Assembly: GCF_030733265.1 (NCBI RefSeq)
Contig: NZ_JASHJI010000024.1
Coordinates: 36,481-100,480 of the forward strand
Reading direction: 5' to 3'
DNA: 64,000 nucleotides
Origin: Roseibium sp. MMSF_3412
GTDB lineage: Bacteria; Pseudomonadota; Alphaproteobacteria; Rhizobiales; Stappiaceae
Part shown: positions 7,199 through 16,057 of the stretch, one piece after another
Position numbering within the stretch: position 1 is the stretch's first letter
Layout: every line of letters starts with the position of its first letter
The notes under the pieces: generated by a model
The model's input: the letters and a program-made list of their open reading frames with translations, nothing else
The model's database searches: none
What the model was told of the DNA's origin: nothing
Position numbers and translations under genes: made by a program

Positions 7199-8770
7199 AT
7201 GTTCACACGAATGATCGCCGTGCTGGCAATTCTATTGGCAGGGACGATGCCGGCTCTGGCAAAGCGCGTTGCCCTTGTTATCGGCAACGGCGCTTACGAA
7301 CACACGATACCGCTACCCAACCCATCCAACGATGCCGAAAAGATGGCTGCAAAACTGCGCAGCCTTGGCTTTGAAGTCGTGGCCGGTCAGGACCAGACGT
7401 ATACCGACATGCGCCGCTCGGTCCTGGATTTCGCCAAAAAAGCCTACGGTGCCGAAATTGCCCTGCTGTTTTATGCAGGTCACGGCATGCAGGTCGGCGG
7501 CCAGAACCTGCTGGTTCCGATTGATGCCAGGATAGAAGACGAGACGTCGCTCGATTTCGAGACCATTTCCGTCGACTTCATCATGCGCCAGATGTCCAAG
7601 GACGTTAAGGTGCAAATGGTGTTCCTGGACGCATGCCGCGACAACCCCCTCGCACGCACACTTGCGCGCCGCATGGGACCGAGCCGCTCGGGCAGCCTCG
7701 GCACCGGCCTCGCGGAAATCAAGGTCGAGGAAACCGGCGGCGAAGGCTCCGTGATTGCATTTGCGACAAGCCCGGGCGATGTCGCGCTCGACGGCGAAGG
7801 CCAGAACTCTCCGTTTACCTCCGCTCTCATCCGTCACATCGATACGCCGAACGCATCGATCCAGACCGTGATGACGCGCGTTACCGGAGATGTTTATGAC
7901 GCGACCGAAAAGCGCCAGCGCCCCTGGGTCAATGCCTCGTTGATCGGTGAAGTTTTCCTGAACAAGCAGGCAGCACCGGCAGCCGCCGGAACCGAAGTCG
8001 CAGCGCTCGGCAACACGGCGACAACCACACCTGTGCCGAACCAGGCAGTAACGAATGCGGCAACCGCTGCAGCTGCCACGGCTCAGCCGAACCTCGACTG
8101 GGAACGCGAGAAGCTGATCTGGGAAGCTGCGAAATCCAGCGACACGGTGGCAGACTACGAATCCTATCTGTCGGCCTATCCGAACGGCACGTTCGCTGAT
8201 TTCGCCCGCAACTCGATCAAACGCCTGCAGGGCGGTGCACAGGTTGCTGCCGTGAACCCGGCAGCCACGGCCCCAGCAAACGCTGCCCCGGGTGCGGCTC
8301 AAGGTGCTGCGGTCACAACCTTGCCCAATCCGCAGGCTGCCGTTCCCGGCACGGCTGAGACGGAGGCAGCGCTTGGCTGGAACAGGACGGCGCGCCGCGA
8401 AATCCAGACGCGCCTCAATCTCACCGGCAACAATGTCGGCCGGCCTGATGGTGCCTTCGGGCCGAAGACACGGGCAGGAATCACCGCCTGGCAGACGGCG
8501 AATGGTCTGGTTCCGACCGGCTTCTTCACCGCCTCGCAGCAGCTGCTTCTGACCAATCAGACGGCAACGCAGTACTCGGCCTATATTGCTGAAATCAAGC
8601 GCAAGCAACAGACCACATCTGCATCGCGCAGCACCACCACTCGCCGCAACTCGCAGCCGCAGCGTGCAAACAACACGCAAAGGCGGAATGGCGGAGGTGT
8701 CAACCCGGCAGGAGCAGCCTTCATCGGCGGCGTTGTCGGCGGCATCATCGGCGGTGCGATAGGCCGCTAG
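7199..8770 (+). CDS. Secreted caspase-like (C14) protein with peptidoglycan-binding domain
   Basis: A 523-residue protein. A signal peptide (1-21, ending PALA) is followed by a caspase-fold domain (about 22-250) with catalytic His95 in FYAGHGMQ and Cys146 in LDACRDNP. A low-complexity Ala/Pro/Thr region leads to a short helical segment (about 300-340) containing WEAAKSS and SYLSAYPNGTF, seen in other bacterial caspase-like proteins. A PG_binding_1 module lies at about 400-455 (DGAFGPKTRAGI). The C-terminus ends in a glycine-zipper helix (GGVVGGIIGGAIG). Predicted to act in the periplasm as an Arg/Lys-directed protease, by analogy with orthocaspases; substrates are unknown. A strong terminator follows. 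Confidence 0.87.
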   Translation: MFTRMIAVLAILLAGTMPALAKRVALVIGNGAYEHTIPLPNPSNDAEKMAAKLRSLGFEVVAGQDQTYTDMRRSVLDFAKKAYGAEIALLFYAGHGMQVGGQNLLVPIDARIEDETSLDFETISVDFIMRQMSKDVKVQMVFLDACRDNPLARTLARRMGPSRSGSLGTGLAEIKVEETGGEGSVIAFATSPGDVALDGEGQNSPFTSALIRHIDTPNASIQTVMTRVTGDVYDATEKRQRPWVNASLIGEVFLNKQAAPAAAGTEVAALGNTATTTPVPNQAVTNAATAAAATAQPNLDWEREKLIWEAAKSSDTVADYESYLSAYPNGTFADFARNSIKRLQGGAQVAAVNPAATAPANAAPGAAQGAAVTTLPNPQAAVPGTAETEAALGWNRTARREIQTRLNLTGNNVGRPDGAFGPKTRAGITAWQTANGLVPTGFFTASQQLLLTNQTATQYSAYIAEIKRKQQTTSASRSTTTRRNSQPQRANNTQRRNGGGVNPAGAAFIGGVVGGIIGGAIGR

Positions 8771-8790
8771 GCGTCAGACACAACAATCAG

Positions 8791-8819
8791 AAAGCCCGGC
8801 GACACCGCCGGGCTTTTTT
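8791..8819. terminator. Bidirectional intrinsic terminator
   Basis: AAAGCCCGGC, six-base loop, GCCGGGCTTTTTT. The A-run and T-run flank a nine-base stem, so it can end both the plus-strand caspase gene and the minus-strand ExbD gene that converge here. Confidence 0.9.
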
Positions 8820-8822
8820 CGT

Positions 8823-9248
8823 TCAATCCAGCTTGAGACTGACACGTTTGAGCCGTGACGACTTTGCCTCGTCAAGGACCCTGACGACCTGCTGAAAATC
8901 GGTTGCGGCATCAGGAATAAGCACTGCGGCCTGAGCGCCCGCGGCCGCAAGCCGATCAAGTTCCTGCGCCAACATGTTCAAAGGAACAATTATCCCGTTC
9001 ACAACAAGTTGGGGCTGAACTGCACCCGGCACGGCCTTCAGGTTGATCAGGATGGCAGGCCCGCCCTGCGCGGCGGCGGTTTCGGAAACATCGGACCTGT
9101 CTCCACCACCCAGAGCAACATCCAGCGGCCGCCAGATCCCGAATGTCGACGACAGCAGAAAGAACATCACAAGAATGAAAATCACATCGATAAGCGGCGT
9201 CAGCGGGATGCGCCTGCGCTTTCCAATGGGTGGGTGGATCAGGATCAT
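8823..9248 (-). CDS. ExbD/TolR-family biopolymer transport protein
   Basis: A 141-residue protein with the family layout: short cytoplasmic N-terminus, one transmembrane helix (about 16-38, PLIDVIFILVMFFLLSS) with the conserved proton-path Asp in PLIDVIF, and a periplasmic domain. It would pair with the ExbB-like protein at 10390 to convert proton flow into motion of a TonB/TolA-like partner. It sits alone on the minus strand, divergent from the DUF1036 gene. Confidence 0.88.
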   Translation of the reverse strand: MILIHPPIGKRRRIPLTPLIDVIFILVMFFLLSSTFGIWRPLDVALGGGDRSDVSETAAAQGGPAILINLKAVPGAVQPQLVVNGIIVPLNMLAQELDRLAAAGAQAAVLIPDAATDFQQVVRVLDEAKSSRLKRVSLKLD

Positions 9249-9394
9249 GTGCGATGTCTTTAATCAATACGCCCGAGATATCCTGACCTTGTCATATTCT
9301 CACGCGCGGCGTCAAACCGCATCGCGAACGGGAAATTGACGGTGGCAGCACTCTTGCTTAGCGTAAGTTCCCAATGATCGGAGTGTGTTCTTTC

Positions 9395-9853
9395 ATGGTA
9401 ACGGCTGCTTGCTTCATGCACCGGATTTTACGCGCGCGGCTCAAGCGCCGGGTCGCCACCTTTTTGTCTGTCGCAATACTCATGCTGCTGACAGCGCCCC
9501 AGAGCGCCCATGCCGGATTGCGCGTCTGTAACGGTTCCGTCGATCTGGTGAATGTGGCGATCGGATACGACACCGAGGATGGTTTGCGGACCGAAGGCTG
9601 GTGGACGATTACCTCCAACGCCTGCAGCCAGGTCCTCCAGGAACCTCTCAAGGCGACAAACTACTACCTTCATGTCTCGGACGGTTTCGGCGAAGGACGG
9701 CTTGGCGGTGACGTGACGCTTTGTATCCGACAGGAAAAGTTCGTTCTTTTCGATGGCGATCAATGCTGGCAGAGGGGCCTGATCGAAGCGGATTTTTTCA
9801 AGATCGAGACAGAAGGTGCCGAAGACTGGACTGTTTTGTTGTCATATGACTGA
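9395..9853 (+). CDS. DUF1036 family secreted protein
   Basis: About 152 residues from ATG 9395, which has GGAG upstream at a slightly long spacing; ATG 9374 and ATG 9416 are alternatives. A basic n-region and hydrophobic helix end at QSAHAG, giving a signal peptide. The mature part has the DUF1036 pattern: LRVCNGS, a GYDTEDG segment, GWWTI, conserved Cys residues (NACSQV, CIRQ, CWQRG) and FFKIET. The family is periplasmic and of unknown function. It heads a plus-strand group with a second small secreted protein and the ExbB-like gene. Confidence 0.78.
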   Translation: MVTAACFMHRILRARLKRRVATFLSVAILMLLTAPQSAHAGLRVCNGSVDLVNVAIGYDTEDGLRTEGWWTITSNACSQVLQEPLKATNYYLHVSDGFGEGRLGGDVTLCIRQEKFVLFDGDQCWQRGLIEADFFKIETEGAEDWTVLLSYD

Positions 9854-9922
9854 TTTTTGTGTCAGATGGCGTTGAGTGCTGATTTTGTTATCGTTTCGGC
9901 GTGATGTTTTCGGGGGAATTAC

Positions 9923-10354
9923 ATGCGGTTTTTGACGCAGTTCGTCGCAAGTTGTTTTTTGTGTGTTGTCTGTGTTGCGCCCGCGCTTGCGCAGGCACCG
10001 ACCGGCAAGATCAGTCTGGAACTGAACCATGTCCAGCCAACACAGGACGGCGGATGCCGTTTGTCCATCATCGCAACAAACGGTCTGGAGCGCCCGATAA
10101 ACCAGCTTGGCCTGGAAATCGTTGCCTTCAACACCGATGGCCTTGTCGACCAGTTTCTGCGTCTTGAGTTCTCGCGCATTTCTGCAGGCAAAACCAAGGT
10201 TCTCCAGTTCGACCTTGCCGGAAAGGCCTGTGACAGCCTGTCGAGGCTTCACATAAACGACGTATTGAACTGCGTTCCGGCGAGTGTCACCGACGTCTAT
10301 TGCCCCGATTTGCTGGACCTTGGGAACCGGACAGCCATTCAGTTCGGCGACTGA
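9923..10354 (+). CDS. Small secreted protein of unknown function
   Basis: A 143-residue protein with a clear signal peptide (hydrophobic 6-22, cleavage near ALAQ) and a GGGGGAA ribosome site. The mature region of about 120 residues is predicted to be beta-rich and contains five Cys residues (CRLS, KACDS, LNCVP, VYCPD and one in the leader), suggesting a disulphide-stabilised domain. It resembles small periplasmic Fn3-like folds in pattern, but I do not recognise a named family. It lies 35 bases before the ExbB-like gene, so it is probably co-transcribed and may act with the Exb complex. Confidence 0.75.
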   Translation: MRFLTQFVASCFLCVVCVAPALAQAPTGKISLELNHVQPTQDGGCRLSIIATNGLERPINQLGLEIVAFNTDGLVDQFLRLEFSRISAGKTKVLQFDLAGKACDSLSRLHINDVLNCVPASVTDVYCPDLLDLGNRTAIQFGD

Positions 10355-10389
10355 GCGTGTCAACCGAGACCGAATGGAGCCGGATCTGA

Positions 10390-11061
10390 ATGCCTGAGTC
10401 GTCTTCCTCACTCCTGGAATTGGGCGGACCGGTTGTCCTGGTGCTGCTCGGGATCTCGATCCTCGCGCTCGCGGTCATCCTTGCCAAGGCCTTTCAATTC
10501 TCGAACGCGCGGGTCGGCCGCCACACGCTCGTCCGCCAGGCCGTCACCATGTGGCGCACAGGGGACCGGACAAAGGCCACGCAGGTCCTTCTCAAGGACC
10601 GCTCCCTTTCCGCAGGGCTTATCCGCAGCGCGATGGACGCGATCCAGATGCTGGAGAACCAGCCGCTTGGACCACAGGAACGCGACATCCGCGAAGAGAG
10701 ATTGCGCGAAGAGATATCCGCGCGGGCGGCGGACCGGCTGTTCGCCCTTGCAAGCTGGCTCAAGGCGCTTGATCTCGTGACCCAGATAGCGCCGCTGCTC
10801 GGGCTGTTCGGTACTGTTCTGGGAATGATCGAAACCTTTCAGACGCTGCAGGAATCCGGCTCGGCGGCCAATCCGGGCACACTGGCAGGCGGCATCTGGG
10901 TCGCGCTCCTCACCACGGCCTGCGGCCTTGCCGTCGCTATTCCCGTATCCGTCGCCGTCACCTGGTTTGAAACGCGCCTGGAAAAAGAGCGGGCAGCGCT
11001 TGAAGTGCTGCTGACAGGTGTCTTTACCGCCGGGACCGGCGCGCAGCAGCCGTCATCGTGA
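10390..11061 (+). CDS. MotA/TolQ/ExbB proton-channel family protein
   Basis: A 223-residue protein with three transmembrane helices: about 12-32, 130-150 and 165-190. The hallmark segment APLLGLFGTVLGMIETF (helix 2) and the small-residue third helix (GGIWVALLTTACGLAVAIPV) identify the ExbB/TolQ group. It forms the stator channel with the ExbD proteins at 8823-9248 or 12933-13355. Its stop overlaps the convergent TonB-like gene by nine bases. Confidence 0.9.
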   Translation: MPESSSSLLELGGPVVLVLLGISILALAVILAKAFQFSNARVGRHTLVRQAVTMWRTGDRTKATQVLLKDRSLSAGLIRSAMDAIQMLENQPLGPQERDIREERLREEISARAADRLFALASWLKALDLVTQIAPLLGLFGTVLGMIETFQTLQESGSAANPGTLAGGIWVALLTTACGLAVAIPVSVAVTWFETRLEKERAALEVLLTGVFTAGTGAQQPSS

Positions 11062-12936
11062 CACCTTGAACGCCTCGATCGAATAAACGCCCGGCTCTGC
11101 AAGAACGCTGGCAATACGCCCTGCCGGCCGTCTTGTGAACGGAGCGGGCTGGTTCTCTTTCGGTCTGTTCCAGATGGTCAATATCAGGCTGTATTCGTTC
11201 TGTTCGTTGCCTGGAAACGAGACCGGAAAACTGAAACGCCAGCCCCCAATTCTGTCCGTGCTGTTTTCGGGGCGAACATACTTGCGGGCATCGTGAATCT
11301 GTCCGTTCCTGTCAATAAGGTAGAGTTCCGGTGGCCCCTTCCCGTTCAACTCCAGACCCGCAGCTTCCGCCTGCGCAATACGCCCGATCGGCAAATCGCG
11401 CTGTATGACGCCAGCCAATTGAGATCCGCTTCTGATGTTTGTTCTCGCCAGTTGCACCAGTCCCGGCGCTTCGATCCCGTTGGAGGTTTCGAGCGTGTCG
11501 AGCACGGCGCATTGTCCATTTGAGATTGGACGCACCTGCATGTCGGGAACATAGCCCTGCGCTCCCTGAAACTTGCTGTAGAATTCCATGAAACGGGGGA
11601 TACCGACACCGAATGCGAGGATGTCCGCTGTATTGGTTCCGGCTGCCAGGACCGTTATATGCGCACAGCTGCCGATATCGTAGTCGGAAACATAAGCCGT
11701 TACCTTCGCAAGCGGATCGATCGTCGGTACGTCTTCCGGCGGCACGTTTGGCTCGGGATCTGAAACGGTTGGCGCCGGAGGAACACTGGACGTTTCGGGG
11801 TCGCTTGGAAGTACGGACGGTGAAATGATTTCCGAGGGCTGGACCGCGGCAACCTGCTCTTCTGCCGGAGCAACCGCCTGCACATTTCCCGGGGCCACCT
11901 GGACGGGGCTGGCGCTTGCTACGGGGACGGCCTCACTCTCGACCCGGCTGACAGGCGCACTCTCTGCGACGGCCACGTTTTGCGTGGCGTCCGTCGACGG
12001 GATTGCCTGCACTGCGCCGGCAGACGGCGTAACGGCGGTGACCGGTGAAGAACTCGCCGTGGTCGCGACAGGTGCCGGACTTGCAGCCGCCGTCACCGTC
12101 TCGACCGGCGGTGCGACAGTTGCTTCCGGCGGCCTGACAGCGGTTTCGACAGGTTGCGGTGCGACCTGCGTGGTTGGCTGGACGCTCGTTACAACAGCGA
12201 CTTCATTACCGGTCTGTGCCGGAACGGCACTCGGAACGGCGACGATGGTTTCTGGCTCGCTCGCAGTTGACGGCGTATCTTCGGGAATGGCTTCAACGAC
12301 AACAACATCCGGGGCAACGCCGGTGACCACTGTTGCTGCAGGAGACACGACGCTCGAACTGGTCTGCTCAACCTTGTCTGCCGTTTCCGGCTGTGCTGCG
12401 GCGACCGGCCGGACAGGCGCTGCAACCGCAACATCTGTCGCCGGCGGCACAGCCGTTTCGGCTTTGCCCGGCTCAACCTGTTCCGTCGGCGGAACCGGAG
12501 CTGCCTCGACCTCGACCGGTTCCTGCACGAGGGGCGACACTGCGCTGGAAACGGCCGTTACACTTTCAGCGGGACGAACGGCTTCAACCCGGGCGGGCTG
12601 CAGCTCGGAGACGGACGGTGTCAGTGCCTGTTCGATTGCATCTGGTGAAACAGGTTGAAGAGCGGTTTGGCCAGCGGCTTGAGGCGTGACGGCGTCGGGC
12701 TGTGCCGCTTCGGCAACCACGGACTGGACCTGCTCGGTGGTTTCGAAAACCGGTCCTTCGCTTTCGATGACAATCTCGGTTTGCGCGATATCGGGATCTT
12801 GCGGATCGGCGAATTGAAGCGAAATTCCATAGACGAGCAGTGCGATGTGCACGGCAACCGAAACGCCGAGGACCGCCGTCCAGACGGACGCGGGAATGCG
12901 TGCCTCGCCGCCCAGGTTATAGACAGCGACCGTCAC
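11053..12936 (-). CDS. TonB-like membrane protein with long Pro/Val/Ala linker and a C-terminal domain shared with PpkA
   Basis: A 627-residue protein. One N-terminal transmembrane helix (about 15-40) leaves a short cytoplasmic start. Residues about 50-405 are a low-complexity Pro/Val/Ala/Thr/Glu-rich stretch of the kind that spans the periplasm. Residues about 408-627 form a folded domain that does not look like the TonB CTD; it resembles the C-terminal domain of the PpkA-like kinase upstream (both with AYVSDY/NFVANY, two conserved Cys and a GFxxxxPxFxxF-like block). The ATG overlaps the stop of the ExbD gene (ATGA), tying it to the T6SS operon. The TonB-like call rests on architecture and on the ExbB/ExbD neighbours. 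Confidence 0.7.
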   Translation of the reverse strand: MTVAVYNLGGEARIPASVWTAVLGVSVAVHIALLVYGISLQFADPQDPDIAQTEIVIESEGPVFETTEQVQSVVAEAAQPDAVTPQAAGQTALQPVSPDAIEQALTPSVSELQPARVEAVRPAESVTAVSSAVSPLVQEPVEVEAAPVPPTEQVEPGKAETAVPPATDVAVAAPVRPVAAAQPETADKVEQTSSSVVSPAATVVTGVAPDVVVVEAIPEDTPSTASEPETIVAVPSAVPAQTGNEVAVVTSVQPTTQVAPQPVETAVRPPEATVAPPVETVTAAASPAPVATTASSSPVTAVTPSAGAVQAIPSTDATQNVAVAESAPVSRVESEAVPVASASPVQVAPGNVQAVAPAEEQVAAVQPSEIISPSVLPSDPETSSVPPAPTVSDPEPNVPPEDVPTIDPLAKVTAYVSDYDIGSCAHITVLAAGTNTADILAFGVGIPRFMEFYSKFQGAQGYVPDMQVRPISNGQCAVLDTLETSNGIEAPGLVQLARTNIRSGSQLAGVIQRDLPIGRIAQAEAAGLELNGKGPPELYLIDRNGQIHDARKYVRPENSTDRIGGWRFSFPVSFPGNEQNEYSLILTIWNRPKENQPAPFTRRPAGRIASVLAEPGVYSIEAFKVSR

Positions 12937-13355
12937 GGATTTTCCGCCTCAATGGTCACGAAACTCAACCCTTTGACGCCGGCAGTGCGCATTCTCGTGG
13001 CGAGACGGCCAAGATCCTCCATTTTCGCATGGCGGTCGACTTGAACTGACAAGGTCTCGGTGCGGCCCGCAAGATCGGCAAGAAAGCCGTCAAAGCCCGC
13101 CTCATCAAGAATCTCGCCTTCAAACCAGATGTCACCTGTGCGCGTGAGCACCAGCGTGTTGCGGACCTGTCCTTCCCCTTCGGTTTCGGTCGTCTCGGCC
13201 CATTCAAACGCATCCGGGAGCGGCGGTCGCAGGGTACCGGAAACCAGAAGAAACAACAGCAGGAGGAAAACGACGTTGATGAGGGCGAGCGAACTGTCCG
13301 CTGATCTGCCGGGCAGCGGTTTCGGCAAATGAATCGGCTTCGTGTAACGCTTCAT
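12933..13355 (-). CDS. Second ExbD/TolR-family protein, in the T6SS operon
   Basis: A 140-residue protein with one transmembrane helix (about 20-42, SLALINVVFLLLLFLLVSG) and a periplasmic domain. In the usual ExbD proton-path position there is Asn in ALINVVF rather than Asp; other members keep an acidic residue here, so this copy may not conduct protons alone. It lies 36 bases after ppkA and overlaps the TonB-like gene by four bases, so it is translated with them. Confidence 0.82.
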   Translation of the reverse strand: MKRYTKPIHLPKPLPGRSADSSLALINVVFLLLLFLLVSGTLRPPLPDAFEWAETTETEGEGQVRNTLVLTRTGDIWFEGEILDEAGFDGFLADLAGRTETLSVQVDRHAKMEDLGRLATRMRTAGVKGLSFVTIEAENP

Positions 13356-13391
13356 TGCGACCTAAAACCTGCCTTCCTGGCAGTTTCTCCT

Positions 13392-15293
13392 TCAGGGTAC
13401 CACTTTGACCGTGGTCGCGGTCGCCCGCAAGATGGGAAGTTCCTCCATCAACGCTTCGAAGTAGGCATCGGCCTGCGTTTCGCGCCGGCCCGCCAGGCTG
13501 GCAACCAGACCATCACCAACCATGGATATGATCAGGCCGGTCTCTTCCGAAGGCGTTTTCAGACTGAGCGGCACAACAAAACCCGCGCCTCCGTCATCCG
13601 ACTGAAGAAACGGAGACAGGTTGACGACATTTCCGCTGCTGGAGATGAACAGGAGGCCAAGTTCACCTGTTGACGCGTCAAATCCCGAGATTCGTCCGGC
13701 CATGTTCTCACCGTTCGGCACCACGGTGCGTTGCATGTCCAGCCGAAGTTCGGTCTTTTCACTTCCCTGAGGTGTCGCCCTCAGGAATTGAACGGCCGGA
13801 CACTGGGCATCCGACACGAGATTCGCCTGGATTTTCGCCTCAAATCCCTGTGTCTGGGTGAAGTCGCTGTCAAATGCGATAAAGGGCGGCGTACGGGAAG
13901 CGAACCCCTCGATCTCCGCGGAGTTGGCAGCAATCCGGACAGGCTGCAAATACATGCATTCTCCGGACTTGTAGTTGGCCACAAAATTCCGCACCCGGTC
14001 TTCCGGTTTTACCGGCTGCTGCGTGACAAGATCCTCGACCGGATCGTCGTCCGGAGTATCAGGCAAAACCGGGCTGATATCAGCGACATCATCCTGGTCG
14101 TCCGTCCTTATCGGAATGTCCGGGACGGTGTAGTCCTGTGCCTGATCGCTCGCGCTGCTGTCTGTATTGTCTCCCGTTTGCGATGCCGTATCATCCGCCT
14201 GCCCCGTGTCTTGAATCGGCGCATCAGGCGCATTGTCCCGCGGCTGCGCCACAAGGACCGGTTTCTGGTCCTGCTGCGGAACCGATTGCCCTGCCAGGAA
14301 GTAAACCCCGGCAGCACCGACACCGGCAAAGCCCAGCAAGGACAGGCCGACAAGGATCTGCCGTCCCCAGCGCACCTGCGGAGGTGGCAGATCCAGCGCA
14401 GTCTGCTCAGGCGGCGGAGCGGACGGCCTGATGATCGTCTTGTCTTCGCGCGGCTTGAACATGGGCGCGCCAAGCGTCCATTGGGCGATGTCGGCCATCG
14501 AGGCCGGCCGGTTCGACGGATCCGGCTGCAGCATGGCTTCCAGCAGCGGCCGAAACCGATTGTCGACGCCATCAAGAGATGGGACAATCCGCCGTTTTTC
14601 GACCATTTCTACCTGAGTACCGCCCATATCTGGCTGTTTCCCGGTCAACGCCTCCGCGATGACGAGACCAAGCGAATAGATATCACTTCTGGCCGTCACC
14701 TTGCCGTCGAACAGACCGACCTGTTCAGGAGAGACGTAGTTGACCTTGCCTGCAAAACCGTCGCCGATGATCGTGGGCCCGCCGGTATTGGCGCGCGAAA
14801 TACCGAAATCGATGATTTTCGCCTGACCGACATCGCCGTTCTGCAGGATTATGTTGTCCGGCGAAAGATCGCGGTGGATGACCTCGCTGTCATGCACATC
14901 CTGCAAGGCCGAGGCCAGGCGAATGACCAGCCGATAGGCTGCTTCCGGTTCCAAGGGGCCCGACTCAAGCCGTGACTTGAGCGAAGGTCCACCCACGAAC
15001 TCCATGGCGAGATAATAGACACCGAGCGTCGGCTCCTTGGCGAAAACAAAGTAATGCGTCAGGGCATCATGCTTGAGTTTCCGCAGGATCTTCGCTTCGC
15101 GCTTGAAAAGATCGAGGATCAGGGGATCCTTGGCGAAATTTGCCAGCAACACCTTGATCGCAACCGGATCACCGCTTTCGACGTCGCGCGCACGATAAAC
15201 GGTTCCGATGCCGCCGTCGGCAATGTGTTCCTCGATCTCGTAGAGGTTGTTCAGCCTTGTGCCGGTCGGCAGCAAATGGTCATCCGGCTTCAT
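13392..15293 (-). CDS. ppkA: T6SS-associated Ser/Thr protein kinase PpkA
   Basis: A 633-residue membrane kinase. The Hanks-type domain (about 15-275) has Lys47 in VAIKVLL, HRDLSPDN (140-147), DFG (162-164) and a glycine loop ADGGIGTVY. A juxtamembrane TIIRP motif (286-290) precedes a transmembrane helix (about 311-334) and an acidic linker. A periplasmic domain (about 432-633) resembles that of the TonB-like protein in the same operon. In Agrobacterium and Pseudomonas the kinase phosphorylates a T6SS partner (TssL or Fha) to promote assembly. The ATG overlaps the pppA stop (ATGA), fixing stoichiometry with the opposing phosphatase. Confidence 0.93.
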   Translation of the reverse strand: MKPDDHLLPTGTRLNNLYEIEEHIADGGIGTVYRARDVESGDPVAIKVLLANFAKDPLILDLFKREAKILRKLKHDALTHYFVFAKEPTLGVYYLAMEFVGGPSLKSRLESGPLEPEAAYRLVIRLASALQDVHDSEVIHRDLSPDNIILQNGDVGQAKIIDFGISRANTGGPTIIGDGFAGKVNYVSPEQVGLFDGKVTARSDIYSLGLVIAEALTGKQPDMGGTQVEMVEKRRIVPSLDGVDNRFRPLLEAMLQPDPSNRPASMADIAQWTLGAPMFKPREDKTIIRPSAPPPEQTALDLPPPQVRWGRQILVGLSLLGFAGVGAAGVYFLAGQSVPQQDQKPVLVAQPRDNAPDAPIQDTGQADDTASQTGDNTDSSASDQAQDYTVPDIPIRTDDQDDVADISPVLPDTPDDDPVEDLVTQQPVKPEDRVRNFVANYKSGECMYLQPVRIAANSAEIEGFASRTPPFIAFDSDFTQTQGFEAKIQANLVSDAQCPAVQFLRATPQGSEKTELRLDMQRTVVPNGENMAGRISGFDASTGELGLLFISSSGNVVNLSPFLQSDDGGAGFVVPLSLKTPSEETGLIISMVGDGLVASLAGRRETQADAYFEALMEELPILRATATTVKVVP

Positions 15294-16057
15294 ATACGGC
15301 CCACTCCTTCACTCCGCTTGACCTGGTCAAAGTCCACCACGACCACCGTGACATTGTCCGTGCCGCCCTTTTCCAGGGCCCCGGACAAAAGGTGCTGTGC
15401 CACCGATTTCTGCGCGCCGTCAAGGAGCATGTTCGAGATGACCGCATCTTCGAGATGGCCCGTCAACCCGTCGGAGCAGAGCAGGAAGCGGTCGCCATGC
15501 CTGAGATTTCCCGAGACCAGTTCAAGCTCGAGCTCAAGTCCTGAACCTATCGCGCGGGTGATAACGTGCCTTCTGGAGAAGTTCTTCGCCTCTTCCGGTG
15601 TCAGCACATTCTGGTCCACGAGTTCCTGCGCCTCCGTGTGGTCGGTGGTGAGTTGTTCCATGGTGCCGTCGCGCAAACGATAGACGCGGCTGTCCCCCGC
15701 CCAGAGGCAGGCGAAATCCGTTCCGTACGCAAGAAGTGCCGCGATTGTCGTGCCCATCGCCGCCCCGTTGGCCTTGGCCGCGACACTCTCGATGTCTTTC
15801 TTCGCATCGATTACCCGGCCTTCGAACTGATCCAATAGATCGACGGCGCTGTGCGGCGCACGGATGTAGCCGAGCGCGTTCTTGACAAGCCCGGACGCCA
15901 TCGCGCCCGCATGCATGCCGCCGGCACCATCCATGACGGCGAATACACCCTTGGCTTCGTCGCAGAAATACGTGTCCTGATTTTCGCTTCTCACACAGCC
16001 AACGTGAGTCAGTCCAATCGAAAATCCCTGCAGTTCCTCGGAAATCTGCTGGTTCAT
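15290..16057 (-). CDS. pppA: T6SS-associated PP2C-type phosphatase PppA
   Basis: A 255-residue PPM/PP2C phosphatase starting at ATG 16057, where AGGAGGAGG precedes it; the frame runs further upstream inside tagF but that part is an overlap. Metal-binding motifs are present: RSENQD, AVMDGAGGM, GDSRVYRL, SDGLT and GGTDNVTVVVVD. It removes the phosphate placed by PpkA and so switches the T6SS off. ATGA overlaps link it to tagF upstream and ppkA downstream. Confidence 0.93.
   Translation of the reverse strand: MNQQISEELQGFSIGLTHVGCVRSENQDTYFCDEAKGVFAVMDGAGGMHAGAMASGLVKNALGYIRAPHSAVDLLDQFEGRVIDAKKDIESVAAKANGAAMGTTIAALLAYGTDFACLWAGDSRVYRLRDGTMEQLTTDHTEAQELVDQNVLTPEEAKNFSRRHVITRAIGSGLELELELVSGNLRHGDRFLLCSDGLTGHLEDAVISNMLLDGAQKSVAQHLLSGALEKGGTDNVTVVVVDFDQVKRSEGVGRI

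Noticed and set aside
7313..8680. 455-codon antisense frame opposite the caspase gene
   Set aside because: Shadow of a high-GC coding region; the plus-strand gene has a signal peptide, catalytic motifs and a terminator.
11825..12658. 277-codon Ala/Thr/Gly-rich plus-strand frame
   Set aside because: It is the antisense of the low-complexity linker of the TonB-like protein.
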